Below are positions 50,197-63,991 of a stretch of DNA of 64,000 bases, piece by piece. The position numbers were made by a program, and so were the translations under genes. Origin of the DNA: Apium graveolens (lineage: Eukaryota > Streptophyta > Magnoliopsida > Apiales > Apiaceae). The notes below the pieces were generated by a model, which had not been told where the DNA came from, did no database searches, and saw nothing but the letters and a program-made list of their open reading frames with translations. Each line of letters opens with the position of its first letter. Positions within the stretch are counted from its first letter, which is position 1. The stretch spans positions 236,738,396 through 236,802,395 of the forward strand of contig NC_133656.1 of assembly GCF_009905375.1 (NCBI RefSeq). The letters run 5' to 3'.

Positions 50197-52076
50197 AATT
50201 TTATCGTAGTCACCAAAGAGAATATAAAAATAATTTAAATTGATATGAAATAAAAACAATTAAGTTCATTCGTTTAAGGTATTTCGAAGTAATAATGTAT
50301 TTTAAACATAATTCTTGTTAATAATTTTTTAATCCCTTTTTATAATGAAATTTTAGTAAGTTGATTTGAGCGTCGAAGTCTTGGTTTGTTGATGTGATGG
50401 TCGAAGTCTTAATTTTAGGTTAATGTGATGGTCGAAATTTTAGTAAGTTGATTTGAGAATAATAAGACCTAATTGTGATAGAAAATGTTACGAGAATTGT
50501 TCAGGCGCTTGAATCACTTGATTTTGATTTACGGATAAAAATTATGACCGTTTTAGTAAAAACGATTTACGCGACAAAATCTGCTACAAATTATGAACTT
50601 TGCAAATAGAAATGATCAACTTATAATTATTCAAGAATTATTCAAAAATTATGAAATTTTTACAAAGAGTAAGAAATAGAGTTTATTAAATACCATAAAA
50701 ATTTCAAATAAAAATATTGATTTTCAATTTTATAAAAATGTCGAAGTCGAGATCGTGTGGAGTAAAAACACCAAACGCAACCCACTGCTTGAAAACTGGT
50801 GATTCGGGATTTTCACTCCTATTACCAGAAAACATTTTCAAATATTCTGTTCTAAATTTTGTCTGGATCGCGCATGCGAAAGCGGTACATCCATTGAGTT
50901 AACAGTTTGAGAGAAATCAACGTTTTAGTGAAAGCGGTATGAATAGTAAAACTATGTAGTTGACCGAAATTTTAAAATTCTTTTCACCAATTTAAATTCA
51001 TTTTATCAAAATGAAATTTTTATGATATTAAAAGCACTAAAGAAGCTCCTCGAGATGGTTTCATATTAAAATATTAATTTTTTGATTTATTTAAAATGTT
51101 AGAGTGCGAGTCACGTAATAGTAACATTAGGTAAAGTCAACTCTAGAAGACGACTTTGACCGCCCGTTTCGACCAAGGATTGGTACTTATTTCGAGTCGG
51201 TCGAATAGTGAAAATTATGAAGTATTGTACTTATTAGAAATATAAGTTGGTGATGGGATTAAGAATACTGATTAAAATTATGATATTTGTTGATTAGAAA
51301 ACCCGGAACGAGAAGAAGTCGGGAAACATATCTTGGACTTCAGGTAAGTTTACAAATCCTAAACTTTCAAAACTATTGTGCTTGAATTTAACTATTAAAA
51401 AAATTATATCTCAAAATATCAATTATTTTTTTTTTAATTTTTAAATGATTCGAATTCTGGTGTATTTAAGTTTAAATATCGAAATAAATCTATAATCTCT
51501 ACATCATAAATTAGTTATCCCTTTTGATTTTTACACGTATTTTAAGATGTCTTGACCGCATATTTCTGTAATTTTTAATTTTTTTTTTTTATATATAAAA
51601 ATTTAAGATTTAAATTTTTATTCATAAAAGTAAAATTTTAAAAATAATAAAAAAAAATATACAATCAAGCCACCTTTAAATACACTTAAAAGTTAAAAGT
51701 TAAATGGGACAAATAATTTGGTACAAGGTAATCACTTTAGTTTCCAATGTACTTCACGACTTTCAACAAAGTAACAATAAATTTTTAGAATTTTGCAACC
51801 CAAAAAGTATGAAAATAATAAATAAACAATTCAAATGCCACACTAAAAGAAGTGGCATCTCTGTTATAGTGATATGTGCTCGGTCTGCATCTCACAAGTA
51901 CTACATACATGCACCATATATGTTAGAGTGCAATATACAAGTTATTCAATATATTGTTTACTACACAGTGGGAGAAATTCTAGAACACTGCATTTGCCAC
52001 CCTTGAATATTAGTTTCAAGCATGTCTTGTGACAGGGAAGTAGTTTTTGTGCCTTCTGGATATTGATTGCGTTACC
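50197..52076. other. AT-rich intergenic DNA, no gene seen
   Basis: Nearly 1.9 kb between the eIF3c promoter and the end of the MSL gene. Short open frames (50717-50902, 51704-52006) show no known motif or codon pattern. No repeat or transposon end stands out. Confidence 0.55.
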
Positions 52077-55000
52077 TCAATCTTTCTCGCGCTGATCTGT
52101 CCTGCGAGGAGGCTTCTGATCATCTTTGTTTCCCTTGCTCAGGGTTGTCGATCCGTTTCCTTTACGGCTTGAAGCCAGCTCGGTAGGTTCCTCGGTGGTA
52201 GAAGAGTGAGGAATGTCTTCATCATCTATTGGTAGTGTTCGTTTTGCTCCATCTAAAGCAACACCGAGTAATATGTTGTCTTCTAATAGAGAAACAGACC
52301 TCTCAGTGTCTTGCTTTTGGGGCTTTGCAGGAGAATTCTGTCTCCCAGGTTCTTGGGAAACACGAGAAGTGTTTAAGACAGATGATTCGCCTGATGTTAC
52401 AGTGCCTCCTGAATTGCTACTAATTACATCACTTGGATATTGAATATTTTTCTTGGAATTACTCGAAATGGATTCTCCTGGTGCTGCAGTTAAGATCTCG
52501 GCACTTGATGCTGCTATCTCGTCGACCTTTCCATTTGAGTTGGAACCAGAGGTAGATGCTGATGCATCCTTAGCATCTGTTTCAGAATTATTCAGAGCTG
52601 ATCCTTCCTTGACTTCTAGGTTGGAGTCTGACTTAGCTGAAACCTTGGTTTTCTCATCGTTGTTGATTTTAGAAGGCTCAATCAGCAAGTACGGGGGGTT
52701 CGTTGCAGGTCTGGTACGTGTGTACAAGTCAGAAAATGGTGAACGTTCTGCTTCTGCCTCACCATATGTTTTCAGCACGGTACGAATAGGCGTGGCAAGG
52801 CGGGCGCGGTGGTGACTGATAACTCTAAGGAGATCCAGCAATATAGCTTCCTACACATAAAAGACAAATCAACCTGAGCTAATGCATAAAAGACATAAAA
52901 GACATAAAGTGACAAAAATTAACAATGTCATCACCAGGAGGAACAACAAATCATCACAGTAACTAAATGATGAACATCATAGAGCTTATGCATCACGAAA
53001 AACTGATCAAAGAAACCACATATAGATACAGAAATAAACAATGTTACTTCTACAAAGAATTGCATTACGTCTTGGTAAGAATGACAAACAAATAGAAAAT
53101 CGACCTTTCTTATGGCCACAATTTTACTAATATTGATTTGTAATTTTTACGTACGAAGCAGGGTTCATATTTTATACTTGTTCTTGCATCCAGGAAATTG
53201 CAAGAGTTTTCAGGATAATGCAACACCTCTGCAAAAAATCCTTGCCAAGTTTTCCCCCTTAACTAGAAGTTGATGTGCATGCCAAGTTTGGGCTATGAGA
53301 ACTTGAAATTAGTTTAGATATCTTAACAGGCATGCTTCTTTTTAGGTGTATCCTCATTCACAGAATGCGCGACACATAGCAGCAATATGATCCAAACACT
53401 AAGTAAATAAACGAATATATATGTGCATGGTTTAAATCTCTAGGAGAGCTGAGATTAATCTAATTAACTCAACTTTATTTGATTATTATGAGAAATTATT
53501 ACCTTGACACACATGTATTCTTCGAAGCGTGAGGTTTTGACGAAGCAAGACACCATAATCTGTGAAATAAGACGGGCAAAAAAAGAAATATTAACACTCA
53601 AGACAACTTCTATCCTTTGAAATAATTAACAGAGAAAAGGAACTGCAGATAGCTCTGTTTTTGAGTATTATAGTTTTATGATTTTTGCAATGCAAGGAAC
53701 AATGTTCACAGAATCACAAGCTTAATATTGCCTACGGTCCAAGCTATATGAATTCAATAGCTGCGCTATACAGTACATAATACTGTTGCACTCTTAGGAT
53801 TTAATGAAAAGAAGATATAGGGCCTTAATCGAGATTATTAAGATAAAGAATGAGAATGTTAGATTAGACCAACATGAATACCGGATTGTATCCAGTCCCT
53901 CCAAGTAGCAAAGGACATTAGAACCCTTACAATTTATATTAGGAATTTGACCCTTTAACCAATCACATTGAACATTTTTCATAAACAAAAACACAAGAAC
54001 GAAAGTGAATAAAAAATAAAAAACGGTTAATGATCTCTTCTATTAGAAGACTTCACAAAGACTATAATTTGCGGAAGTTCATAGGTTTTACTCTACTACC
54101 CATGAGAAATGTATTATGGAGAGAAAATTGTATGTTAGATATGTAATTTGGCCTCCATATGATCTAATATATATCAAACTACCAGATCAACCATAATGCA
54201 TTCCATCAGAGTTTTATTCGAATTTTAACTGACACTGAAATACAACTATGACAGCTATATTTGATGCATTTATTAAGTATAACAAATTGCTATTTATATA
54301 CTTAATTAATAACCAGTCTATCATTAATGCAAAAAATTAATAATTATATATGGTCTGATACGCCACAAATGTAATTCAGAAGTCAACTCTGACAAGCACT
54401 TAAATGGCTAAAGTAAATAGATAGTGGCAAAACAGAAAAAAAAATTAGCATTGCACTTTTTGGGGGCATTAGCTCTTTATTCTTATGTTAAAAACTTGTA
54501 GATTGCATAATGAAAAAATCAAAGGGGTCAGCTGGTACCAAGAACCCGTAATCATTTCACCAAGTTCATTCACTTGTCTGGTTACTTGAGCAATAAATCA
54601 AGAGACTTGCAGAAAAAGAAGACAGATGACAGGCTTACCCGAAGTGCTTGGTTTTCCGGATCAATATTGTCTAAAAATATTCGTCGATGCAGATTTTTCT
54701 GTTCTACTTGTGGATTTTTAGCCAAAACCTTGCGCATATCTGCTACTATGTTCTGCTCACGGGATTAAGATTTCAGACATAAAAGAAATCACAAGGATTA
54801 CAGCAAAGCATATTTTAGTTATCAATAAAATAATTAACTATTCTATGTTTCGACGCACATTTATTTTGTTGACATCCAAGTGACTAATAGCGAGGTGGGT
54901 TTTCACTCGCCAATGAGTTTTTTGAGTAAGATTCCTCACGACATTAACTGTGAATTTGTGGTTTGGAATGTGAACTGCTTCGCGATCATCGGCTCTTATA

Positions 55001-58000
55001 ATTGTTGGGGACCACCAGCCTATATGCTGAAACAAAAAGTAGTAACTAGATGATATAAGGACATACGAAAATTACCGGATCAAAAATATTATGCAAAAAT
55101 ACAGAAGGGCCAAATTCTATTAAGGTACAGTAATAGACTCTGAGCATCTAACCTTGAAAAAATTAATTTAAATTATAATTTTTTTTTTGAAAAAAATGGA
55201 CAAGAAAGCAAAGAAGTTAAAACTAAATAACAACCATAAGCTTTAGTTTTTCAGATATGGTGCTTATTTATGGTTCTAGAAAGCTTGCATCCTCAAATTA
55301 TTGAAATGCAACAGTCAGTTCTCCAAAGACTTTGTAGGAATAAAAGTCATTGTCTTGCATTGGAGTGTAGAAATATTAACTATGATAATTAAGTTTCTAG
55401 GAAAAAATTGAGGAAGATGAGTAACTGTCAACTTCAAAATCATTGGAAACTAGTAAGGAATAAGAAAGGAAGGTAGGTATTGCCAAAGGCTTCTTCAACG
55501 TTTGAAGGAGATAAATGTTATGTTGTGGGAGATTGCCAAATATTTTCAGAGACTAAAGCACAAGAATGCTTCTCTTTTACTATTTTTAGTATATTCTGAT
55601 ATGTAAATGTGAAACTAGATTTGAAAAGCTAAAACAAAAAAAAAGGTGAGAGTTTCTGTATTCACTAAAATGTATATTACCAACTCCTCATAGCTACTAA
55701 TTTCATAACTATAAACTTTTTTATGAGCACACAGGCATGTTGTTCTCTATCTATCTTCTGTAACCCTTTTATATGGTTTAAATATTAGATTATACGGAAG
55801 AGTGAAAATATAAGGCTTTAACACAGGGCATCAGGATCACGATTACAAACCTCAACTGTACCAGAAACTTCATAGCCCCCAATGTTGGTCTGAATCCATT
55901 CATTCAAAACAAAAGGTCTTGATGCGTGGATCATCACACTTGAAAGAAAGTTTGTGAAAATCTGAAAATTTCAAAGGAAGATATTGATGTCCGTAAACTT
56001 ATTTCTTCAATGAAAGGAAGCTCTATATATATATTTTCTTGTGATTATCCAAACTTTTGCATTTATCTGTCACGGCCTTTCACCACCTTATAAAATGAAC
56101 ACTTTCGAAGAAACAAAAGTGAAAACACAAAGGTGGTCTGTACCTCACGTCCAGCAAGAGTAATCAACACAGTACCAAGACCCCCGGCAGTAAGCCATTT
56201 TTGGGTAGAGAAGCCCAACAACTCCATGAACAACGAAACACCAGCAACCCATACAGCAGTATAAACTGCTTTTCCAGCAAATTCAAAACCCATCTGAAAA
56301 GCCAGAACGTAGTTCAGTAATAAAATTTATTTGGAACCATGCAGTTAACTGTTTGTTTGCAAATTAGGGTACCATGCTTGTCAATATAAATTATAATATT
56401 GTAAAATAAGTCTAAAACATAAGGAACCAAAAATAATTAATTATAGATGTCTCAGAGATCGGAAATATATAATTGCAATTTAAGGTTCAAACCAGATTTC
56501 TACATCAAGAGATTCGCATTCGCTTATTCTATTAATGGTAAAAAACAAAAAAAAAACTAAATATTCTTCTGAGCTACTTCGGGAAGCTGTGTACTGGCTG
56601 CGGTAGAAAAAAATCTCAAGCGATACGGGAAACCCATTTGCAATAACCCTTATATAAGGAAATGCATTATCACACCAACACCCTCAACATTTCTCCTTAA
56701 TACTCTCAAGTTTTTGCAGATTGGAGGTGTTTGGATCCTCTAATCCTTATAATCTTCTTGCCTCTAATAAGAGGTAAAATAGATTAGCTCTACAGGCACT
56801 ATATATATGATTGCTGCTCTTTTTATGTTAAAACACAATGCACACATGTCACATTTGACACTTCAATTCTAAAGCTTTTAGAAAATAAGGATACATAATT
56901 GTGAGACAAAGTTATATAAGAATGACATACATCTCTTTCATCGCTAATATCTTTCGTTTCCATGAAAAACTTCTGTGTTTGTTGAATCAAGCTGCCAAAA
57001 CAATGTATAAACATTACAATCCTTTACCATATGTATCTTGTTCAACATGAATGATTGAATAACTCGCATTCTATCTCACTATTAACCTCAACATTGTAGA
57101 AAAAAATATAGTTAAATAAATAAATAGACATAAAATTGAGAAAAGTTTGTAATAATTATCAAAAACAGTAAGCAGACATTTTATCTAAATCTAACCAGAT
57201 ATGTAGTAAAACTAGAGGGAAGCTCATGTCCATCACCAACTCCCGGTGATAAATAGGACATCTGGTCTAAAGTATTATGGGTTTTTAATTCATACCCAGA
57301 CTGATAAGTAATATTAAGGATACCTCTGGCTTGTGTTACCGCGCTCATGCCATTTTACAATTATGGTAGAGGTCCTTTAAACTTGGCTTGCCTTTCATAT
57401 TGAACAAAAGAAAAAAAATATTTTGCAAAGGGACAGACGTCACAGACCATAAATATGTACGTTTCCTTACCTTGAAAAACAATAGGCAAAAGCCAGCACT
57501 GCAGATAATGACTGTACGAAACTGAGAAGTCTTTGCTTGACGACCTGGCTTGCAACTGAAGGTAGAATAACAGGATCCAATACTCTGAAAGTTTCAAGGC
57601 GTTAGTAGTTAGTACTAAAATGGTCAATGGTCTAGGTCTTTGGCTGTGTGTCTAGTACAGTACAACTGCCATGCTACATATTACATAAATTGACTATGGA
57701 GTGTGGACTGTGGACTCTGGTAATAACCTGCAGATTAGTGCTGCACCAGACCATAAAAGCAAAGGTCGAACATACGACGTCAAAACATAGTGTGTGCTGC
57801 TACTTCTCCAACTATTATCATTTTTCTGCATCAGATTGTTCAAGTGAGTTTCAAAAGTTGTAGGCCTTCATATTTTTTTCAAAAAAAAAATGTGATTTGG
57901 TTGAAATGTACATGCATACCTGGAAAAGAGCTAGGCATGATCTCACTAGTGGAACAAGTCCCCATGCAGCAAAAGCAAGGATTCCAATTGCTGGTAATAA

Positions 58001-60847
58001 CTGAAGCACAAGGGATCCTCGAGGGAAAGCATTGTATGACCTGTGATCATATATAAAAGTTATAAGTTTACAATTATTCTGCGATGGAGGGAAAAAATGG
58101 GTATCTTGTTATCAGTTCAATATATTTTAGTCTGCCATTAACACATACTCCTTTTTAGTACAGAGTACAATATAGCCTCATCATGAGGTTTTATAATCAT
58201 TTCATAGCATCCAAATTTTCATATAAAATCACAAGTTTGAGTTTTTAGAAAATGAGTAAAACCTTTTTTTTGAAAGGTGAAGTGGATCCCGTAACTTAAC
58301 ATTAAAGTGCTAGATGTTCCGAAAATTCCGAATAAAATAATCGAAGCACAAAAACAAAACAGTGGTATATTCTATAAAACAAATGTAACTTATGAACTCT
58401 TGAGATAGAGCAGTTATACTTCCGATACATTAATGTAGTTAGAGCATCTCCAATAGCCTCTTTATTCTAACTTTAACTAAAAATTTGAGGAGTGAGAACA
58501 AAATTGATGCTCCAAGAGACTCTTAGTGGCTCTTTATATCACTAAGAGAACTCTCCTCAACTTTAAGAGCATAGTTACACTCTTAACTATTATTATATTA
58601 TATATTCTTAACCCCACTATCTTTCCCTCACCATTTACTTTTGTTCTTTTGTGAATTCAAAATATTTTTAATAATAAAATATAGATTAAGGAGTTAATTT
58701 AAAGAGCATTGTTGGAGATGAGTACATATTAAATCACTAAGAGTCAATAATTTATATTATTTATAAAGAGTGAGCTAGGAGTCTCTTGGAGATGCTCTTA
58801 TAAAATAGGCAGACCACTTAAACACGTATGCAACAAGGAGGCTACCTTACACAACTTGAAAAGAATGTATTATCTTGATTTTAACCAATATACATATAGA
58901 AAAAACATTACTTGACATTTAACATGTCAATATCAAATCATGTAACACATTTTTTTTATTAAGTGTCATTTAGTTCCAAGTATTCGTTAAGTAGGATTTA
59001 ATATATAGGAAAAACCCAGCACAACAAAGGTATGTAGCAACCTCACTATGTTCCTTCCTTGGAAGATTTTGGATTTCACATCTGCTGTATCCATATATGC
59101 TTCTAAGTTCGACTACATCATCTTATCTACGACCCTCACCGAGATGAACTTCTAAATAATTCATTTAGACAAATGTCCTCCATCACTTTCTATATTAACA
59201 TATATCGTCAATGAAGTAAAAAAAATATGTATCGAAATTCAAGTTCTATTCAATATAACATCCATATGTAGTACAACAACATTCTGCTGGTAACAAATTC
59301 TAGTTGTGTAACAAATAAACCATAATTGCTAGAAGTTGGACAATTGTTACCTTGTCAACACTGTGGCAATTTTTTTCACAAGTGGAATTTCATGTCCATT
59401 GGTCGGTGTAAGAGTGGAGCGGCAGAAGAAGACACTATATCTAGAAAGTACAGGACTTAGATGCCGTTTTACTGAGTTCACTAGATGAATACTCCAAGCA
59501 TCCTGTAACTGCAGATGTAGCAAAATAACAAAATGCCATAAACAAAACTGAAAACGATCTAATATTAATTCGTATCGATCACACAAATAGGGGAATTTTT
59601 CCTGTCAAAAAAGACAATTAAATCGGACAGAATGATATGAATTTTGTATTGAAAAAAATAAGCAATCCTTAATAAGCTTCTTTGCTATCAGACAGTTTAA
59701 TAAACAAGACTGTTCCAATTGAAAAAGTAAAATCGATTATTTAATCATCAGACTTAGTTCTATGAGCAAATTACTTGTATCTTAATTGTTGCCCCTTGTC
59801 ACTTGTAACCTAATGTATAATTTCAAATATGAAATTACTATCTTAAAAACACGGTTAGTAATTAAAAGCTTGTCTTGGGTTCAATTTGGGATAGTTTGAT
59901 TAAGGCAATCACTTGTAGGCTGTAGCTAACTACTTTTTGGTGGAAATTATCCTTACTTATCATGTCATCTTGTTGTAAGGATTTGATGGGGGTTTAGTAC
60001 ATGTTTTTTCACATTACAAATTGTATAGAAGAACTCAAATTATAGGTTCAAAGACTTAAATAACCTTCCAAAAAGAAGAGTGGAGGTGTTTGTCATCATT
60101 TTAGATGAGGTACTCAAACTCACAAGGGAAGTTTTAAGTCAATTTTCCTCTGAATTTAGTTGGATTATCACTTTCTGCAATAGTAAATTGAAGTATTCAA
60201 CAGAACAATACACACTTGAATTGCTAGAAGGATAAAACAAGATAAAAAAAACAAAAGAAATGACAAACTTCTTCAACGACATTATTAAAGCAATAATGCA
60301 AACACATTTTAAAGCATTTATGCAATAGTCAATTGAATAGAACCATACACGCTTAAATTGCCAAGAGGATAAAACTAGATGAGAAAACAAATGAAATGAC
60401 TGAAACAACGACTTTCTTCTACGCCATTCTTAAATCATGTCCAAACATTATATGGAACACTATGACGACATCAAGACCAGGAATACTTTGATTGAATAAA
60501 TCCTAATTCAATTAATAAAACAAAGTAAACATACATTGCATCATAATTAAGAAAAGCAAGAAACAATATTAATACGAGTGAAGTCTACAAACACATACCG
60601 CAGCATGGGAAGAAAGAGCAATACTAAATACACGAAACCGATCCTTTCTTACTGTTCCCTACATTAAACCAACTAAGACTAATAAGCGAAAAAAGAACAA
60701 ATCAGAGCAACATGGATACGAATACGATCAATTAACGAATGCAGCCTACTGTCTCCTGACCTTGTAACGGCTCATAATCCGTCGATTATCATAAGTACAA
60801 CGCGCATTTACTTCCCGCACGAATAGCAGGGAACTGGAAGCAGCCAT
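52077..60847 (-). CDS. MSL2/3: MscS-like mechanosensitive channel of plastids (MSL2/MSL3 type), 13 coding exons
   Basis: Homolog of bacterial MscS in the plastid inner envelope; the family relieves osmotic stress in plastids and affects plastid division. Exons (minus): 60847-60761, 60658-60599, 59502-59351, 58040-57920, 57825-57728, 57584-57471, 56991-56931, 56293-56144, 55961-55851, 55026-54859, 54752-54639, 53559-53503, 52850-52077; total 2067 nt, 688 aa, every phase consistent. The N-terminus (MAASSSLLF...RRIMSRYK) is Ser/Arg-rich and acid-poor, as in a plastid transit peptide. Hydrophobic helices follow ([45 protein letters not shown]). The pore region reads [18 protein letters not shown] then IFTNFLSS, and the beta domain has [20 protein letters not shown]. 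The last exon is a long Ser/Lys/Glu-rich tail with [16 protein letters not shown], as in MSL2/3. A noncoding first exon probably ends at 61168. Confidence 0.96.
58442..58797. mobile_element. PIF/Harbinger-type MITE inside an MSL intron
   Basis: 356 bp. Left end GAGCATCTCCAATAGCC; right end inverted GAGCATCTCCAAGAGAC; flanked by TTA at 58439-58441 and 58798-58800. Noncoding. It lies in the 1310-bp intron between exons 3 and 4 and does not disturb a splice site. Confidence 0.87.
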
Positions 60848-61609
60848 TATCACAAAACAAAACAATGCACATCCACATGTAGCTTAAACTTGCATTTGTA
60901 AACTACTACAGAACAAGTAAACACAGAGTATCAAAGTCAATTACACAGCAATTTAACACAAGTCAAGCTAATTACTAATATCAAAATCAATTACATGTAA
61001 TTTAATTATGTAATCAATTTATCACACAACGTAAATGCAAACACGTTAACTTCGAAGTCTATTATATAAAAATTAAATATAGTAACATATACTATTGAAA
61101 CAGTATTATTAAAGTCGAACGAACAAAAGATAATTCGTTGGTCGATATAACGGAATCGAAAACTTACGGGATGAGGTTGCGGAAAAAGTGGGGGAATGAT
61201 TGTGTAGAGGTTAACACAAGTGTAGCGTGTTGGAATAGAATGGCAATTGGTTTTTGGAATGTGTAGTGGGATTGAAACACGTGAGTTTATCTTAATTTGG
61301 TACCTCTTGAAATTGACGTTGTCGAGTCTCCTCGATTTTGGATTAAAATAATTTACATTCTACTTTCTATTATATCCACAAGTTTGCTTTGCTGCTCAAA
61401 AACGTGTATTTGCTGTGGATATTCCATTTGTTTGTTTTTATGTCCGTTTTATTTAAATAATCAGATATTAATCGAATTTGGTTATTTGAATCCTTCCACT
61501 TTGATCTAATTAAACTTTACTGATTTGAGGTTACATACATATATATATATATAGTTCATCTACGAGTAAAGACAAATATGTAAAATAATCGAATAATCAA
61601 GTTACAAAT
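60848..61609 (-). promoter_or_regulatory. MSL leader intron and promoter region
   Basis: A donor CCC/GTAAGTT at 61168/61167 (minus strand) fits a noncoding first exon just upstream, so about 320 bp of leader intron precede the ATG exon. I could not mark a certain TATA box. The remainder is AT-rich. Confidence 0.45.
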
Positions 61610-61706
61610 CTGCGAGGTGAACATGTTAAGATGCTGTCAAACCTCATTAAATCGCAACTGCGAGGTGAACAGACAACAAGATGCTGTCAAACCTCATTAA
61701 ATCGCA
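61610..61706. repeat. 48-bp tandem duplication
   Basis: TGCGAGGTGAAC begins at 61611 and again at 61659. The two copies share GATGCTGTCAAACCTCATT and ATCGCAA, and differ at the ATGTTA/AGACAAC segment. Confidence 0.88.
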
Positions 61707-62538
61707 AAATCTAATCATCAAAATACATCGAAATACATATTGAGCTGATCTTGCTCTCATTACAATCCTAAAATAAATTTCATTTTATTGATTAATTCAT
61801 TTTATTTATTTTGAAATTTGATTGCACCGACGTAAATCTCACATAAAATGATAAAAATAACTAAATGTTTAAATTTTTCAATAAGTTGGATTAATAACTT
61901 TATAACAAAAGGTGTACATTCAATCTATACTCGCTCTTCGTACTAAGAATATACTGGGAAACAAATTACAAGCCTGGGTAATTATATAATTGCAATTAAT
62001 AATCATTTCAAGAACGAAAATAGGGATAGAGGAATAAAATGCCCAAACACCATTTCAGAAGAAAGGATTGACACCTTCCTTGGTACTCAGGAATCACACA
62101 TAAAGAATGAGCATGATATCATCTACCAAAAACAAAGAAAGCCTTACAAGATTCACTCTTTCAAAACTCAAACGAAGGAATGGTGGTACCAATAGGGAGA
62201 ATTTGTGTACACCTGTCTTCAAGCCAAAGCACGGTCTAAGGCGACAGTGTAGGTTGGCATGTGTGGTCAGTCCTGTGTCCATATGATTTAACCCGCATAT
62301 GACCAACCATTTGCTGATATCAGTTGAATGTCCAAATGACGTGTTGAGTTGAATCTGTAATCTCAATAGTAAAGACCCATTTCCAAGCTATGTTTGCTAC
62401 TTTTGGCTTCTATGTTTACTGGATGACATATATCTATGTCCATGTGCGCATGTATACTTAAATTAGGAACAAATCTCTAATATTACTTGGCTCAAGCAGT
62501 CGCATGTTCTTAATTCTTGCAGCAGGTGACTTCACAGA
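61707..62538. other. AT-rich DNA and probable 3' UTR of the O-fucosyltransferase gene
   Basis: No coding frame is supported. The open frames at 62094-62366 (minus) and 62517-62714 (plus) lack known motifs, and the latter is the antisense of the last O-fucosyltransferase exon. Confidence 0.55.
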
Positions 62539-63991
62539 TTAAGCTTGACACATGCAATCAGGAGCAGGATAAGTATATATGGATTGTTTCTCCTTTCTTA
62601 GCCTTAATTGCCCTTGCCTGTTTTTATGTCCATTCCGTACTGCTTGCTGGAATTCTGTCCAATCCATGCCCGTTTTTAGAAAGAGTTGGCCCAACAGGAC
62701 CATGTTGGGTCTAATAGTCTTCATGTTATTGTATGCCCGATGCGCTACCTGATGAGAAATCAACAAAAAATCATTCTTTTTTATTCTACTCGATAGGGAA
62801 ATAATGAACTCATAGCTACAAAAAAAAAAATTAAAGTAATATGAAGGTATTGTTTGCAGTTTGCACATCCATATAGTAAAACACATTTACATAGACTTGC
62901 CATTATTACAAGGAATAGTATTACAGATAACCATTCAAGCTACACTTAGATCAGACACATTTCTTCTAAGTGATCCCTCATCATTTATCTGATATCAATT
63001 GTTGAGGAATAAAATACAAGGGTAGTTTGGTCTTTGTACTGAGTAGGTACTGGGCTATATATAAAGCCCCGCTTAGTTTCATTTATAGATAAAATTCATC
63101 AACAATGTAGCCCTTTAATGAATACAGTTATACAATTGTGTACATATTTATCTTCCTTTCTTTTTCTTCCTTGTTCATCTATAAACAACATGTGTTTGTT
63201 ATCATGGGATCAGAGCTTAGGCTGGCGGAAGAACTAAGATTCGATTCTCAGCCACCCCCAACAGTCTCACAATTTATCGTGGACATTTAAGGCAATTAAT
63301 GCCCCAAAATTAGGCGCCGATGTTCCACTCTTCGACCCATAAATGGGCTTTCGAACAAGGGGGAGTGTTAACTATATGATCCTATTGGGGCCTTCCTCTA
63401 AAGGAAAGGAAGGCCCCAATAGTATCATATAGTTAACATCAATTTATAATACATACTTAAGATTTAATACTTAACAACTTTCATCAGTTCAAGTGATTGT
63501 ACATACAATTGGCATGCCTTTTATCACTTAGAGGAAGGACGACATGGGAAGTTTAGTAAAACAGTGAGCTTAGCTCTAAATCATGATTCATATTGTACAA
63601 ATGAATGTTGAAATGCCTTGGATGGAACAGTGTTTGATCAAAGATTATCAATGAATACATTGGCATGTGTGGGCACTGGCAGGTTAAGGATTTTGACCCA
63701 AGGAGGGCCAAATTAACCACCCTCTTCTGAGAGATTTTAAAAAATGTATGCTTCATGAAGAATATTTTATAAAAAAAATGTTGAAAATCTTACCAGTGCA
63801 TTGTGCATATTGCCTGGGGAAGCAGAAATAAAGATTTCACTCTGCATGCTAACATAATAATCAACTGCTGCTGACAGTGAAGCCTTTCCTTCAATTACAG
63901 CCCTCTCCTCGGGAGAAGTAAGGCTTTTTTTATCCTCCATAAGTGGAAACAACTCTCTCAGTGTTGATATTCTAGCCTCTCCTCCATAGAC
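62539..63991 (-). CDS. Plant O-fucosyltransferase family protein (C-terminal part)
   Basis: The last two visible coding exons of a Golgi-type GDP-fucose O-fucosyltransferase-like protein (plant GT65/GT106 superfamily; some members are pectin rhamnosyltransferases). Exon 63991-63794 encodes VYGGEARISTLRELFPLM, LTSPEERAVIEGKASLSAAVDY and FISASPGNMHNAL. Exon 62748-62539 encodes VAHRAYNNMKTIRPNM, LLGQLFLKTGMDWTEFQQ and KEKQSIYTYPAPDCMCQA then stop. Both junctions are phase 0 with good splice sites (GTAAG; TTTCTCATCAG), and the SIYTYPAPDC ending is typical. The Ser/Pro-Gly-Asn segment is the family's nucleotide-sugar site region. The residue after the junction valine is Ala where relatives I remember have Gly. 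The acceptor TATTGTCAG/GTC implies more exons beyond the window edge. Exact substrate unknown. Confidence 0.9.
63000..63365 (+). mobile_element. TRIM-like or small copia-type LTR retroelement remnant
   Basis: A 205-bp LTR-like block (63000-63204) starts TGTTGAGG, ends TTATCA and contains a TATA-like CTATATATAAAG. It is followed at once by TGGGATCAGAGC (63205-63216), one mismatch from the initiator-Met primer site. After 150 bp of noncoding DNA comes a purine tract (ACAAGGGGGAG) ending at 63365. A matching second LTR is not seen; the hairpin at 63366 takes its place. It lies in the intron of the O-fucosyltransferase gene, on the opposite strand. Confidence 0.6.
63366..63438. repeat. Hairpin with 32-bp arms and a 9-base loop
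   Basis: Left arm 63366-63397 and right arm 63407-63438 are inverted complements with one mismatch (C/A). The arms begin TGTTAACTATATGAT and include TTGGGGCCTTCCT. The loop is CTAAAGGAA. Confidence 0.93.

Noticed and set aside
56063..56293. 76-codon frame read through an MSL exon end
   Set aside because: The real exon ends at 56144 with a good donor and continues in phase into 55961; the extra residues are intron.
62517..62714. Plus-strand frame with a hydrophobic stretch that looks like a membrane protein
   Set aside because: It is the exact antisense of the last O-fucosyltransferase exon, which has strong family motifs.
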